From: Ruminococcus sp.
Lineage (GTDB): Bacteria > Bacillota > Clostridia > Oscillospirales > Ruminococcaceae
Reading direction: 5' to 3'
Assembly (NCBI GenBank): GCA_016290875.1
Contig: JAEEVL010000011.1
Location: 1 to 64,000, forward strand
DNA: 64,000 bases
Part shown: positions 52,601-60,041 of the stretch, one piece after another
How positions within the stretch are numbered: position 1 is the first letter of the stretch
How the letters are laid out: every line of letters starts with the position of its first letter
Translations under genes and position numbers: made by a program
Notes under the pieces: model-generated
Database searches by the model: none
What the model was told of the DNA's origin: nothing
What the model saw: the letters and a program-made list of their open reading frames with translations, nothing else

Positions 52601-53578
52601 ATGTTCGATCCCGGCGTATACTATGATGAGAGTACCGATCAATGCTACCTCTTCTTCGGAGGCGGACGAAAGAACGGTGTTCCTGCTGACAAGCCCGGAA
52701 CAGGCCGAGTTGTAAAGGTTAACCTCAAGTCAAACGGTGTTGAACTTGCAGGTACTCCCATTACTATGGATATTCCTTACCTCTTCGAGGATTCAAGCGT
52801 AATCAAGATCGGTGACACATGGTACTATTCATACTGCTCTAACTGGGATGTTGGAAACAAGACTGTAAACGGCGTAAACTTCGGCAATGCAGATATCCTC
52901 TACATGAAGTCTAAAAATCCGGAAAGCTGGAGTACCAGCAATCTCGCAGGAAATGTATTCAAGAACACAGGTTCACAGAGAATCGATAACGGCGGTAACA
53001 ACCACCACTCTATCGTATACTTCAAGGGTAAGTACTATGTAGCTTACCACAGCCGTCAGCAGGCTATCCGTATGGTTAATACAGACGGACTCAAGATCTA
53101 CAACAACAAGGATCAGCTCACAGCAGACGGTAACTACCGTTCAACTCAGATCAACGAAGCAACCTTCAGCAACGGCAATCTCTCTTGCTCAGGCGATATG
53201 AAGGGTACTAAGCAGATCGAAGCTCTCGATCCCTACACCAAGGTACAGGCTGAGACAATGTCTAACCAGTCAAGAGGAGTTTCCGTAACAGGTCTCCGCG
53301 ATACCAAGGTTACAGGCGGCAAGGGCGACTGGATCAAGGTCAGCGGTGCTGATCTCTCCAAGGGCATAAACAAGATAACCATTAACGGTTCTTCAAACAA
53401 GAATGCAGCTGTTAAGGTTTGCGTTGGCTCAACCACAGGCAAGGTAATCGGCTACGTTCAGCTCGAGAGCACAGCTAAGGACGTTACAGTTCCTGCTGTA
53501 AACTCAGTTACTGGCAGCAATGACATCTACTTCGTATTCAGTGACGATGTACAGATAGACTACTGGAGCCTTTCATAA
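49631..53578 (+). CDS. Cellulosomal xylanase: CBM22-GH10-CBM22-dockerin-GH43-CBM6
   Basis: 1,315 residues. Signal peptide; CBM22 (~35-175); GH10 xylanase (~185-545) with acid/base Glu334 in CNEV and nucleophile Glu459 in TELDLS; second CBM22 (~570-735); type I dockerin in the middle (~745-812: LGDLTFDGRIDVFDAI, AADVDQNGVVEAADIVLL); GH43 (~820-1155; WAPDACSK, FDPGVYYD, EDSSVIKIG), a xylosidase/arabinofuranosidase; CBM6 (~1185-1315). It would cut xylan backbone and trim side chains while fixed to the cellulosome. ATG at 49631 follows CAAGGAGA; an upstream in-frame ATG lacks a site. Confidence 0.93.
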   Translation: MKKHRLLAAATTAACLSSFLTVLPGAVAPSYAASVVSNNFETTYEGWHGTTDEFQIEAVNGAGFENSRGMAVKGRTTPADGAASSKGLWLEGGINYSYNLKVFAKTDETFHLTLLYKDMETDEETTVELVNKDVKAGEWTDLSTSFKAPENTYEYLMTLTTDSTNDFWFDDVLITQKKKFGTASAAPSGKGLMDEFAKYFRVGNILNGGTVTNSAITAIMLKDHNAIECENETKPDATIVQSGSTDTNVKVSLNRCAAICDFAQKNGIGFRGHTLVWHSQTPEWFFKQGFSNNNGYVNSETMDKRMKSYIQNMFNAFKTQYPSLDLYAYDVCNEVIYDGTAGQGGLRPTNGTNGENGSSAWVRVYGNNSFVEKAFTYAREYAPKTCKLYYNDYNEFAYDKQNCIINTILKPLKQKGVLDGMGMQSHLNCAASGAWGDTQSYLAAMDKYLNLGIDVQVTELDLSTEGGKYSDSQQATKYAAIFKHAMDWNKSHPNGPNVTLVQVWGPNDNNSWVATDRASGKPNNPLLYTGNNQPKSAYNAITALVNDSDWGIGKPYTGPGAGEYIPPEPVKPDANGYYFHHTFEGTDHGWETRFSEKVSTSGRTAYQGSEALLVQGRTAGWNGAKFALDSNPFEAGKAFSFSTNVQYLDGDEDSETFMMKLEYTGADGEVHYDSIAEGTAPKGEWLQLANTSYTLPEDATNAYIYVESAGKETDGATYPNFYIDDVYGAVEGTKIAGAGKPTVRTLVLGDLTFDGRIDVFDAILARKGLTKGSFADDLTKKAADVDQNGVVEAADIVLLHNYLLGRIKKFPVAEKIIDTGAMEEIFKSVSTKTSWKKDGENNPLTTQRFGADPGWLVHDGRLYLYTTNDAFEYKSDGRMQENTYNSGTINCVSSADLVNWTDHGAMPIADRNGRTQNGAAKWASAAWAPDACSKTFVENGKTITKFYLFFANSGGGIGVVMGDSPTGPWTDPIGGALLSHNSPNCSNVEWMFDPGVYYDESTDQCYLFFGGGRKNGVPADKPGTGRVVKVNLKSNGVELAGTPITMDIPYLFEDSSVIKIGDTWYYSYCSNWDVGNKTVNGVNFGNADILYMKSKNPESWSTSNLAGNVFKNTGSQRIDNGGNNHHSIVYFKGKYYVAYHSRQQAIRMVNTDGLKIYNNKDQLTADGNYRSTQINEATFSNGNLSCSGDMKGTKQIEALDPYTKVQAETMSNQSRGVSVTGLRDTKVTGGKGDWIKVSGADLSKGINKITINGSSNKNAAVKVCVGSTTGKVIGYVQLESTAKDVTVPAVNSVTGSNDIYFVFSDDVQIDYWSLS

Positions 53579-53592
53579 CTGATTAAGATCGG

Positions 53593-53628
53593 CAGCCGCT
53601 GACTGCACAACAGCGGCTGTTGATTTTA
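53593..53628 (+). terminator. Terminator of the GH10/GH43 gene
   Basis: Perfect CAGCCGCTG/CAGCGGCTG stem, 9-nt loop, followed by TTGATTTTAAT. It overlaps the -35 of the candidate small RNA promoter. Confidence 0.78.
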
Positions 53629-53654
53629 ATAAATCTGAACTTTCATATGTAAGG

Positions 53655-53786
53655 GTATGGACAAATCAGACGATCAGCCGTGTTACTTACACGGCTGAAA
53701 ACCTTTCCGTAAGGTTGGTTTATTACAAACCGCATACAGCTCACGGTTCCCCTCTCAGACCGTTCAAAGCTGTGTGCGTTTTTTTC
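53655..53786 (+). ncRNA. Candidate small RNA with four hairpins
   Basis: Intergenic, ~130 nt. Promoter: TTGATT (53620-53625), 17 bp, TCATAT (53643-53648). Hairpins in tandem: CAGCCGTGT/ACACGGCTG (53675-53697), AACCTT/AAGGTT (53700-53716), GGTTT/AAACC (53717-53731), each with a 5-nt loop, then GCATACAGCT/AGCTGTGTGC (53732-53777) with an inner ACGGT/ACCGT and a C-rich loop (CCCCTCTC), followed by seven T. It is a self-contained unit ending in an intrinsic terminator between the GH10/GH43 and GH5 genes. The C/T-rich terminator loop could pair with ribosome sites. Could alternatively be a processed 3' RNA. Not recognised as a known family. Confidence 0.65.
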
Positions 53787-53812
53787 TATTTAATTCAAAT
53801 TTATATTATAAA

Positions 53813-53855
53813 TGTCATAATAGTGGTATATTTTTCTTGAAAGATGTGTTATAAT
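53813..53855 (+). promoter_or_regulatory. GH5 promoter with shared glycoside-hydrolase element
   Basis: TGTCAT-N7-G-TATAT (53813-53831), 18 bp, TATAAT (53850-53855), no -35 hexamer. The A+T-rich flank (CAAATTTATATTATAAA) also resembles that of the GH9 promoter. Confidence 0.68.
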
Positions 53856-53887
53856 GTCATCATACTACAAAGAAGGAGTGATGATAT

Positions 53888-54841
53888 ATGTTAAAGGACA
53901 AAGGCTTCTACAAAGGCATCAATCTCGGAGGTTGGTTCTCTCAGTGCGATTACAGTGAAGACCGACTCAACAATTTTATTACCGAAAACGACTTCAGAAC
54001 AATTGCTGAGTGGGGCGCAGACCATGTGCGCATCCCGTTCGATTACAATATCATCGAGGATAAAGACGGAAATTATATCGAAAGCGGCTTCAAGCGCATC
54101 GCTGATGCAGTTGCACTCGCAAAGAAATATGGGCTCAACATTGTTCTCGACCTGCACAAGACTGCCGGTTTCTCCTTCGATTATTATGCAGAAAACGAAA
54201 GCGGCTTCTTTGACAGCGAGACTTATCAGGAACGCTTCTACAAGCTGTGGGAGCAGATGGCTCAGCGCTTTGGCAATGATCCCGACCACATTGCTTTTGA
54301 GCTTCTCAATGAGGTAACAGACAAGGAGTTCATCGGCGCATGGAACCGCATCGTTCGCATATGTATCGAGCGCATACGCAAATACGCTCCTGATACAATC
54401 ATACTTGTCGGAAGCTACTGGAACAACAGCGCCGCTACTGTATTTGCACTTGATCCGCCCTACGATGATAAGGTGGTATACAATATGCACTGCTACGATC
54501 CGCTCAAGTTCACTCACCAGGGAGCTTACTGGACCACAGATATCATACCCGAAGAAAGAGTGGCATTTGAGGACTCAGGCTGCAGCGTGGAATTCTTTGA
54601 AGAGTTCTTTGCATCAGCTATCAAAAAGGCTGAGGAAAACAATGCCGAGCTCTACTGCGGTGAATACGGCGTAATCGATGTAGTCAGCGGTGAGGATGCC
54701 GTAAAATGGCTCAGATGCATAAATACTGTATTTGAAAAGCACGGTATCGGCAGAGCGATCTGGAGTTACAAGGAAATGGACTTTGGTCTCACCGGCAAGC
54801 ATCTCGATAGTGTACGAGGCGATATTCTGAAACTCATCTGA
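53888..54841 (+). CDS. Cytoplasmic GH5 glycoside hydrolase
   Basis: 317 residues. GH5 fold with acid/base Glu142 in LLNEV and nucleophile Glu259 in CGEYG; also GINLGGW at the N-terminus, HVRIP and NMHCYDP. It starts directly with the catalytic domain (MLKDKGFYKGINLGG) and has no signal peptide, membrane segment or dockerin, so it should act inside the cell on imported beta-glucan or mannan oligosaccharides. AAGGAG precedes the ATG. It is followed by the AraC regulator gene. Confidence 0.9.
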   Translation: MLKDKGFYKGINLGGWFSQCDYSEDRLNNFITENDFRTIAEWGADHVRIPFDYNIIEDKDGNYIESGFKRIADAVALAKKYGLNIVLDLHKTAGFSFDYYAENESGFFDSETYQERFYKLWEQMAQRFGNDPDHIAFELLNEVTDKEFIGAWNRIVRICIERIRKYAPDTIILVGSYWNNSAATVFALDPPYDDKVVYNMHCYDPLKFTHQGAYWTTDIIPEERVAFEDSGCSVEFFEEFFASAIKKAEENNAELYCGEYGVIDVVSGEDAVKWLRCINTVFEKHGIGRAIWSYKEMDFGLTGKHLDSVRGDILKLI

Positions 54842-54906
54842 GGCGTCTACCCCGCCTTATCTCCTCCATAAATATATCTTCCATGCAACAGAATATCGCA
54901 TATATA

Positions 54907-54935
54907 CGGACAGCCGTGAGGCTGTCCGCTTTATT
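54907..54935 (+). terminator. Terminator of the GH5 gene
   Basis: CGGACAGCC/GGCTGTCCG with a 4-nt loop, followed by CTTTATTAT. Confidence 0.85.
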
Positions 54936-54966
54936 ATCCTAAAAACATTAAAATATACGAAAAATA

Positions 54967-54995
54967 TTGATTTTTGAGGATATTTGTGGTATAAT
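54967..54995 (+). promoter_or_regulatory. Promoter of the AraC regulator gene
   Basis: TTGATT (54967-54972), 17-bp spacer, TATAAT (54990-54995). Unlike the flanking hydrolase promoters it has a recognisable -35 and no TGTCAT element. Confidence 0.78.
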
Positions 54996-55019
54996 ATCGT
55001 CAGATTGATTTATCGGGGG

Positions 55020-55775
55020 ATGATCACTTTGAATGAAAATACAGAAAAAATGATCGCAGAACACATATTTTCTCAGCGCGAAGCTGATTTTGAACACGCT
55101 TCCTTTGACCGTGAGATAGCTTTCTACGAAAGTATCTGTTCAGGCAATATGGAACTCGTAAAACTGTTTATGAAGCCGTTATTCTCGGAAGGCTGCGGAC
55201 TCCTCAGCGAAGACAAGCTCCGGAACCTGAAATACCATCTTGTCATACTTGCTGCTATCATCGCAAGATATTGCATTAAGGGCGGTATGACGCCCGAAGC
55301 TTCTTACAGCCTCAGCGATTACTATATAAATAAGATAGACAAGGCGATCTCTGAGGACGAGCTCAACAAAATACACATCGAAATGATCGAAGGCTATACC
55401 AATAAGATGCGCAAGATCAAGCTCAGCGGAGTATACTCAAAACAGATAGTTCATACGATCGATCACATAATGCGTCACCTGCATGACAGAATACTTCTTG
55501 AGGACACCGCAAAGCTGCTCAAGATCAGTCCGGCATATCTCTCAAGACTCTTCAAAAAAGAGACCGGTATGCCTTTCGGTGATTACGTAAACAAACTGAA
55601 AATAGAAGAAGCTGCTTCCCTGCTGCTATATACTGAGTATTCAGATACGGAGATAAGCGCCCTTCTCGGATTCAGTTCGCAGAGCTACTTTATAAAAGTA
55701 TTCCGTAAATTCATCGGTACCACACCCAAGAAGTACAAAAAACAATACACATTCAATATGACTTTGGACCGCTGA
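55020..55775 (+). CDS. AraC-family regulator of the glycoside hydrolase cluster
   Basis: 251 residues. C-terminal AraC/XylS double helix-turn-helix (~150-247: LLEDTAKLLKISPAYLSRLF, DTEISALLGFSSQSYFIKVF); the N-terminal ~140 residues are helical and do not resemble the usual AraC cupin sensor. It probably activates the neighbouring GH genes. Start uncertain: ATG at 55020 touches GGGGG, while TTG at 55029 is better spaced (8 bp) from it. A weak GGACCGC/GCGGTCC hairpin spans the stop codon. Confidence 0.87.
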   Translation: MITLNENTEKMIAEHIFSQREADFEHASFDREIAFYESICSGNMELVKLFMKPLFSEGCGLLSEDKLRNLKYHLVILAAIIARYCIKGGMTPEASYSLSDYYINKIDKAISEDELNKIHIEMIEGYTNKMRKIKLSGVYSKQIVHTIDHIMRHLHDRILLEDTAKLLKISPAYLSRLFKKETGMPFGDYVNKLKIEEAASLLLYTEYSDTEISALLGFSSQSYFIKVFRKFIGTTPKKYKKQYTFNMTLDR

Positions 55776-55833
55776 ACAGGCGGTCCGCTGCTTTGTTACA
55801 TTGATTTTAATTATGACAAAATTTTACTATAAA

Positions 55834-55876
55834 TGTCATTTTTTTAGTATACAAATCAATTTCAACACAATATAAT
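55834..55876 (+). promoter_or_regulatory. GH9 promoter with shared glycoside-hydrolase element
   Basis: TGTCAT-N7-G-TATAC (55834-55852), 18 bp, TATAAT (55871-55876), no -35 hexamer; preceded by CAAAATTTTACTATAAA, similar to the GH5 upstream region. Confidence 0.68.
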
Positions 55877-55952
55877 AAATTCACACTAATAATATCAAGG
55901 ATAAAATGGGTATATTTTATCCGCCTGTAATTTTCGAGAGGGGAAAATTATT

Positions 55953-58499
55953 ATGAAGACCAGAAAAATGAGGCGATTCGCTGCCATCGCCGCTGCCTGT
56001 ACTATCATGGCTTCTGCCATGCCCGTTGTACCGACAGCAAACTGTGCAGCAGACAGACCGCTTATCAGCAACTCGACATTTGACAAGAATATCGACGGAT
56101 GGGGCACCTACAAAGAACGCAACGGTGCCTGCACACTCAGCCACGACGACGGAAGGCTCGCTATCAACATCACTAATGTTGGTAAGGTAAACTATTCCGT
56201 TCAGGCTTTCTACGATATTATCCCGCTCTACAAGAACGGAAAATACCACCTCAAATACGACATTTCAAGCAGTATTGACCGTCATCTGGAAGTTATGATC
56301 CAGCAGAACGGCGGCAATTACACTTCCTATGTTTGGAAGGAACTTGACGTAACTGCTGAGCCAATGACTGTCGAGACAGATTTCACAATGGAATACCCGA
56401 CAGACATTATGTCAAAGCTCTGTATCAATGCCGGATTCTATGAGGACTATGAGGGTTACCTCCCCAAGCATACGGTTTACATTGACAACATATCGCTCGA
56501 ACTCGTTGATGACAGCGAAGTTGATTACGATGCTGACAAGCCATACGAGCCAGACATCATCACTAACCAGGTAGGTTACAGACCTGACGCTACCAAGAGC
56601 GTACTTGTAAGAAAGACAGGGCTTGAGACTTCATCAGGTGCTATCGAATACAGAGTTGTCAATGATAAGACAGGTGCTGTTGCTTATAAAAACTATCTCG
56701 GCCCCGCAACCAGCTACGATGCTGCTGAGGAAACCGAAGACCGTATCGCTGACTTCTCAGAGCTCCGTGAACCCGGTGATTATCACATCGAAGTGGACGG
56801 CTGTGACAATTCTTACAGCTTCTACATCGGCGACGGTGTATACAACGGTCTCATCGACGAATCAGTAAAAATGCTCTATTTACAGCGCTGCGGCGTTGAA
56901 GTTGAAGACAAGGACTTCGGTCACCCGGCGTGCCACAAGTCTCTTGCAACAGTTTACGGTACTACTCAGAAGATAGATGTAAGCGGAGGATGGCACGATG
57001 CTGGTGACTACGGCAGATATGTTGTTCCCGGAGCTAAAACTATCGCTGATCTTCTCTACGCTTATCAGGCAAATCCCAATCTCTTCAGTGACAGCACCGG
57101 TATCCCCGAAAGCAGCAATAGTGTTCCGGACATTCTCGATGAGGCACGCTTCGAGCTTGAGTGGATGTTCAAGATGCAGGCTGAGAACGGCGGTGTTTAC
57201 CACAAGGTATCATGTGCTAAATTCCCGGGATACATCACTCCCGAGAAAGAGACTGACGAACTCATCGTAACTCCCATATCCACAACTGCAACAGCTGATT
57301 TCTGTGCTGCAATGGCTATGGCTGCTGAATTCTATGAGCCTTACGACAAGGAATTCTCTGAAAAGTGCCTCGATGCAGCTGAAAAGGCATGGGCATTCCT
57401 CGAAGAGAATCCTGACTTCATCTTCACAAATCCCAAGGACATCGTTACCGGTGACTACGGCGACAAGACCGACAAGGACGAGCGCTACTGGGCTGCTGCT
57501 CAGCTCTTCCGCACTACCGGAAATGAAAAATACTACAATGCCCTCAGCGGTATGACAACAAAGATCGGTCTCGACTGGTCAACTGTCGGAGACTACGGCA
57601 ACATCGCTCTCCTTACTATGGACGGTATCGACAAGTCTTCCGATGTATACCAGAATGCTTACAACGCTGTTATCAAACAGGCTGACGGATTTGTCGATGT
57701 ATTCAAGTCAAATCCTTACGGTGTTGCTATCTCAGAGTTCAACTGGGGCAGCAATATGACTATCGCCAATGCCGGAAATATCCTGTCTATCGCTTATGAT
57801 CTCACAGGAAAGGCTATTTATAATACAGCTGCAAATACTCAGCTTGATTACCTCCTCGGTATGAACGCAAACGGCGTATGCTTCGTATCAGGCTGGGGCA
57901 CAGTATCACCTGAGCATCCTCACCACCGTCCATCCATGGCTGTCGGAAAGGCTATGCCCGGTATGCTCGCAGGCGGTGTAAACCAGAATCTTGAGGACAG
58001 CGCTGCAAAGGCTTACTGCGCATTCTCACCTCCGGCTAAGTGCTTCATCGACAACGCAGAAAGCTACTCCACAAACGAGATAACTATCTACTGGAACTCT
58101 CCGCTCACATATCTCCTCGCTGAAACAGCTTCTGATCCAGTTGAGCTCCCCACTGCTACTGTTGAGCCCTCTACCGAGGCTCATTCCGGAAAATGGGGCG
58201 ATGCAAACGAGGATGGATCCGTAAATATCGCTGATGCTGTACTCGTTATGCAGGTCGCAACAAACCCTGACAAGTACGATGTAGGCAAGACCGATAAGAG
58301 CATTTCCGAAAACGGAAAGAAACTGGCAGACGTTGACGGAAAGAAAGGCCTCACAAACTCCGATGCGCTCGCTATTCAGAAGTTCAAGCTCGGACTTGTT
58401 CAGACTCTCCCATATCCGGAATCTGCAGAGGACCCAACAGCTGGCGTTGAAATAATCGACGGTACTACATACAAATCAGGAGAAAGCAGTACGGCCTGA
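55953..58499 (+). CDS. Cellulosomal GH9 endoglucanase: CBM4/9-like, Ig-like, GH9, dockerin
   Basis: 848 residues. Signal peptide (NCA-AD near 33); CBM4/9-like module (~37-185); Ig-like CelD_N domain (~200-295; ITNQVGYRPDATKSVLV); GH9 (~300-730) with Asp349 and Asp352 in GGWHDAGDYG, HPHHRPS, and acid Glu709 in STNEITIYWNS; type I dockerin (~748-815: GDANEDGSVNIADAVLVM, ADVDGKKGLTNSDALAIQK) and a short tail. It hydrolyses cellulose on the cellulosome. The dockerin is nearly identical in key positions to that of the LRR protein, so both may bind the same cohesins. GAGAGGGG precedes the ATG. Confidence 0.94.
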   Translation: MKTRKMRRFAAIAAACTIMASAMPVVPTANCAADRPLISNSTFDKNIDGWGTYKERNGACTLSHDDGRLAINITNVGKVNYSVQAFYDIIPLYKNGKYHLKYDISSSIDRHLEVMIQQNGGNYTSYVWKELDVTAEPMTVETDFTMEYPTDIMSKLCINAGFYEDYEGYLPKHTVYIDNISLELVDDSEVDYDADKPYEPDIITNQVGYRPDATKSVLVRKTGLETSSGAIEYRVVNDKTGAVAYKNYLGPATSYDAAEETEDRIADFSELREPGDYHIEVDGCDNSYSFYIGDGVYNGLIDESVKMLYLQRCGVEVEDKDFGHPACHKSLATVYGTTQKIDVSGGWHDAGDYGRYVVPGAKTIADLLYAYQANPNLFSDSTGIPESSNSVPDILDEARFELEWMFKMQAENGGVYHKVSCAKFPGYITPEKETDELIVTPISTTATADFCAAMAMAAEFYEPYDKEFSEKCLDAAEKAWAFLEENPDFIFTNPKDIVTGDYGDKTDKDERYWAAAQLFRTTGNEKYYNALSGMTTKIGLDWSTVGDYGNIALLTMDGIDKSSDVYQNAYNAVIKQADGFVDVFKSNPYGVAISEFNWGSNMTIANAGNILSIAYDLTGKAIYNTAANTQLDYLLGMNANGVCFVSGWGTVSPEHPHHRPSMAVGKAMPGMLAGGVNQNLEDSAAKAYCAFSPPAKCFIDNAESYSTNEITIYWNSPLTYLLAETASDPVELPTATVEPSTEAHSGKWGDANEDGSVNIADAVLVMQVATNPDKYDVGKTDKSISENGKKLADVDGKKGLTNSDALAIQKFKLGLVQTLPYPESAEDPTAGVEIIDGTTYKSGESSTA

Positions 58500-58565
58500 T
58501 TTATCCTCTTATCAGCACTAAAAACAAATCAGCACCTTTTTGAAGAAAAACAGTTTTTTACAATC

Positions 58566-58595
58566 AAAAGACCACCTGTAAAAGGTGGTCTTTTT
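58566..58595 (+). terminator. Terminator of the GH9 gene
   Basis: AAAAGACCACC pairs with GGTGGTCTTTT around TGTAAAA, followed by T. Confidence 0.92.
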
Positions 58596-58623
58596 GCTTG
58601 TTAGGGAAATACGGTTTAATGAA

Positions 58624-58659
58624 ACACAACGGGCGGATAGTATCCGCCCTACATTGTGT
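58624..58659. repeat. Extended palindrome at the end of the kinase operon
   Basis: Core GGGCGGATA-G-TATCCGCCC (58631-58649) flanked by ACACAA/TTGTGT arms. No T-run follows on the minus strand, so it is not a typical terminator. It resembles dispersed REP-like palindromes of Firmicutes and may also protect the 3' end of the prsW message. Confidence 0.55.
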
Positions 58660-58663
58660 CAAA

Positions 58664-59383
58664 TCACATATAGTCAGAATAATATGGCTGCTCTTTCAGA
58701 GGAGCGTCCTCCTTTGAAAGCCGGTTCACTTTACGTGCCGCACTTATTACCATAAGCACATCGAACGCAAGGAAGATACCGATGAACTTTCCGCCATCCA
58801 TGGACAGACAAAAATCATAAAAGCCGTGAAGCATTACCGGCACAACATAAGCCATCATACGGTTAGATTCGTCAGATGATATCCTTCCGTTCACAGCAGC
58901 TTTCTTCGCACGGCTGTAGTAATAGCCCATATATACCGCGAATACCACGTGCCCCGGAACTGATAATACAGCTCTCACTATCGCTACGCCAAATCCTCCG
59001 CTCAGAACATACAGGATATTCTCAACAGTCGCAAAACCAAGTGATACAGCTACCGAATATACAACGGCATCATAGGAATAATTGAATTCCGGAGAATCCC
59101 ACGTTTTCTTCTTTAGTATGAAATACTTGCCGCCCTCTTCTGCTCCGGCTACAATTATAAAGTATTCTATCAGCTTATAAACAGTCTCATCGCTGTCGTA
59201 AAAATTATCGAGTATCTTAGAACCTATAATCTCAAGTATTACGGCGCTGATAACGGTGAGTGCTCCGAATATCGCAAGCTTTATGATCATATTTGCCGGT
59301 TCCTTTTCGATCTTGTCCTTGCGATAGATATATACCATTAGCAGTAACGACGGCAGTACTGCTGCAAAAAGAAGTACCCTCAT
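58664..59383 (-). CDS. prsW: PrsW-family intramembrane metalloprotease
   Basis: 239 residues, about seven membrane helices. Family motifs: AGAEEGGKYFILKK, GFATVENILYVLSG, PGHVVFAVYMGYYY and HGFYDF. PrsW in Bacillus cuts anti-sigma factor RsiW; other members have other targets, and no anti-sigma gene is near, so the substrate is open. Last gene of the PP2C-kinase-rsgA-thiN operon, 34 nt after thiN. Confidence 0.88.
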   Translation of the reverse strand: MRVLLFAAVLPSLLLMVYIYRKDKIEKEPANMIIKLAIFGALTVISAVILEIIGSKILDNFYDSDETVYKLIEYFIIVAGAEEGGKYFILKKKTWDSPEFNYSYDAVVYSVAVSLGFATVENILYVLSGGFGVAIVRAVLSVPGHVVFAVYMGYYYSRAKKAAVNGRISSDESNRMMAYVVPVMLHGFYDFCLSMDGGKFIGIFLAFDVLMVISAARKVNRLSKEDAPLKEQPYYSDYM

Positions 59384-59417
59384 TTTTCACCTCATTCATG
59401 GGTTTACCCGTATTATT

Positions 59418-60041
59418 CTATGATCTTACTACCAATACAGTTCCGGAAGCCACATCGAGCACGGCTTTTTCTCCGGTTATCTCATTGCTTACGCCCAGTG
59501 GGAACGCAGAAGTCAGGGTATGCTCTTTCAGCGGATATTTCACGCCGGAAAGCTCCCTTATCTCAGCGGCAGGAGTATACGCAAAGACGGCGAAGTATTT
59601 CATTCCGCCGCTTGTATACTCACAGCGTCCTGTCCCCTGGATCGTTATAATATTGTCGCTGTCTGCTATCGTCATGCGGCAGCCGTTCTCAAGCGCATAT
59701 GCAAGCGTCTGAACATTTGCCATTGTGTGATCGAAGCGTCCTCCAAGAGCACAACAGAGCGTTATCTCGTCCGCTCCCCTGCTTATCGCAAGCTTTACCG
59801 CAAGCATAGTGTCGGTATCGTCTTTCTCGGGAATGCTCCTGTGAAGCTCTATGCCATCCGGAAGTTCTCCCGTGTAGGAATCAAAGTCCCCGAGAAGTAC
59901 ATCAGGCACTATCCCGAGCTCCTTTGAATAACCGTAGCCTCGGTCAGCGCTTATCACCATATCCGCTGCAGAAGCTGTCTCTTTCAGAGTGGTGCGGAAG
60001 TCTTCTTTCAGGTCACCGCCTGCTATTATAAGGCACTTCAT
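59418..60041 (-). CDS. thiN: Thiamine pyrophosphokinase
   Basis: 207 residues from ATG 60041. It transfers pyrophosphate from ATP to thiamine. Motifs: IAGGDLK, SADRGYGYSKELGIVPDVLLGDFDS (described in part), KDDTDTMLAV and LGGRFDHTMANV. The start ATGA overlaps the rsgA stop, so translation is coupled; an upstream ATG at 60053 would sit inside rsgA. The rsgA-thiN neighbourhood is conserved in Firmicutes. Confidence 0.93.
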   Translation of the reverse strand: MKCLIIAGGDLKEDFRTTLKETASAADMVISADRGYGYSKELGIVPDVLLGDFDSYTGELPDGIELHRSIPEKDDTDTMLAVKLAISRGADEITLCCALGGRFDHTMANVQTLAYALENGCRMTIADSDNIITIQGTGRCEYTSGGMKYFAVFAYTPAAEIRELSGVKYPLKEHTLTSAFPLGVSNEITGEKAVLDVASGTVLVVRS

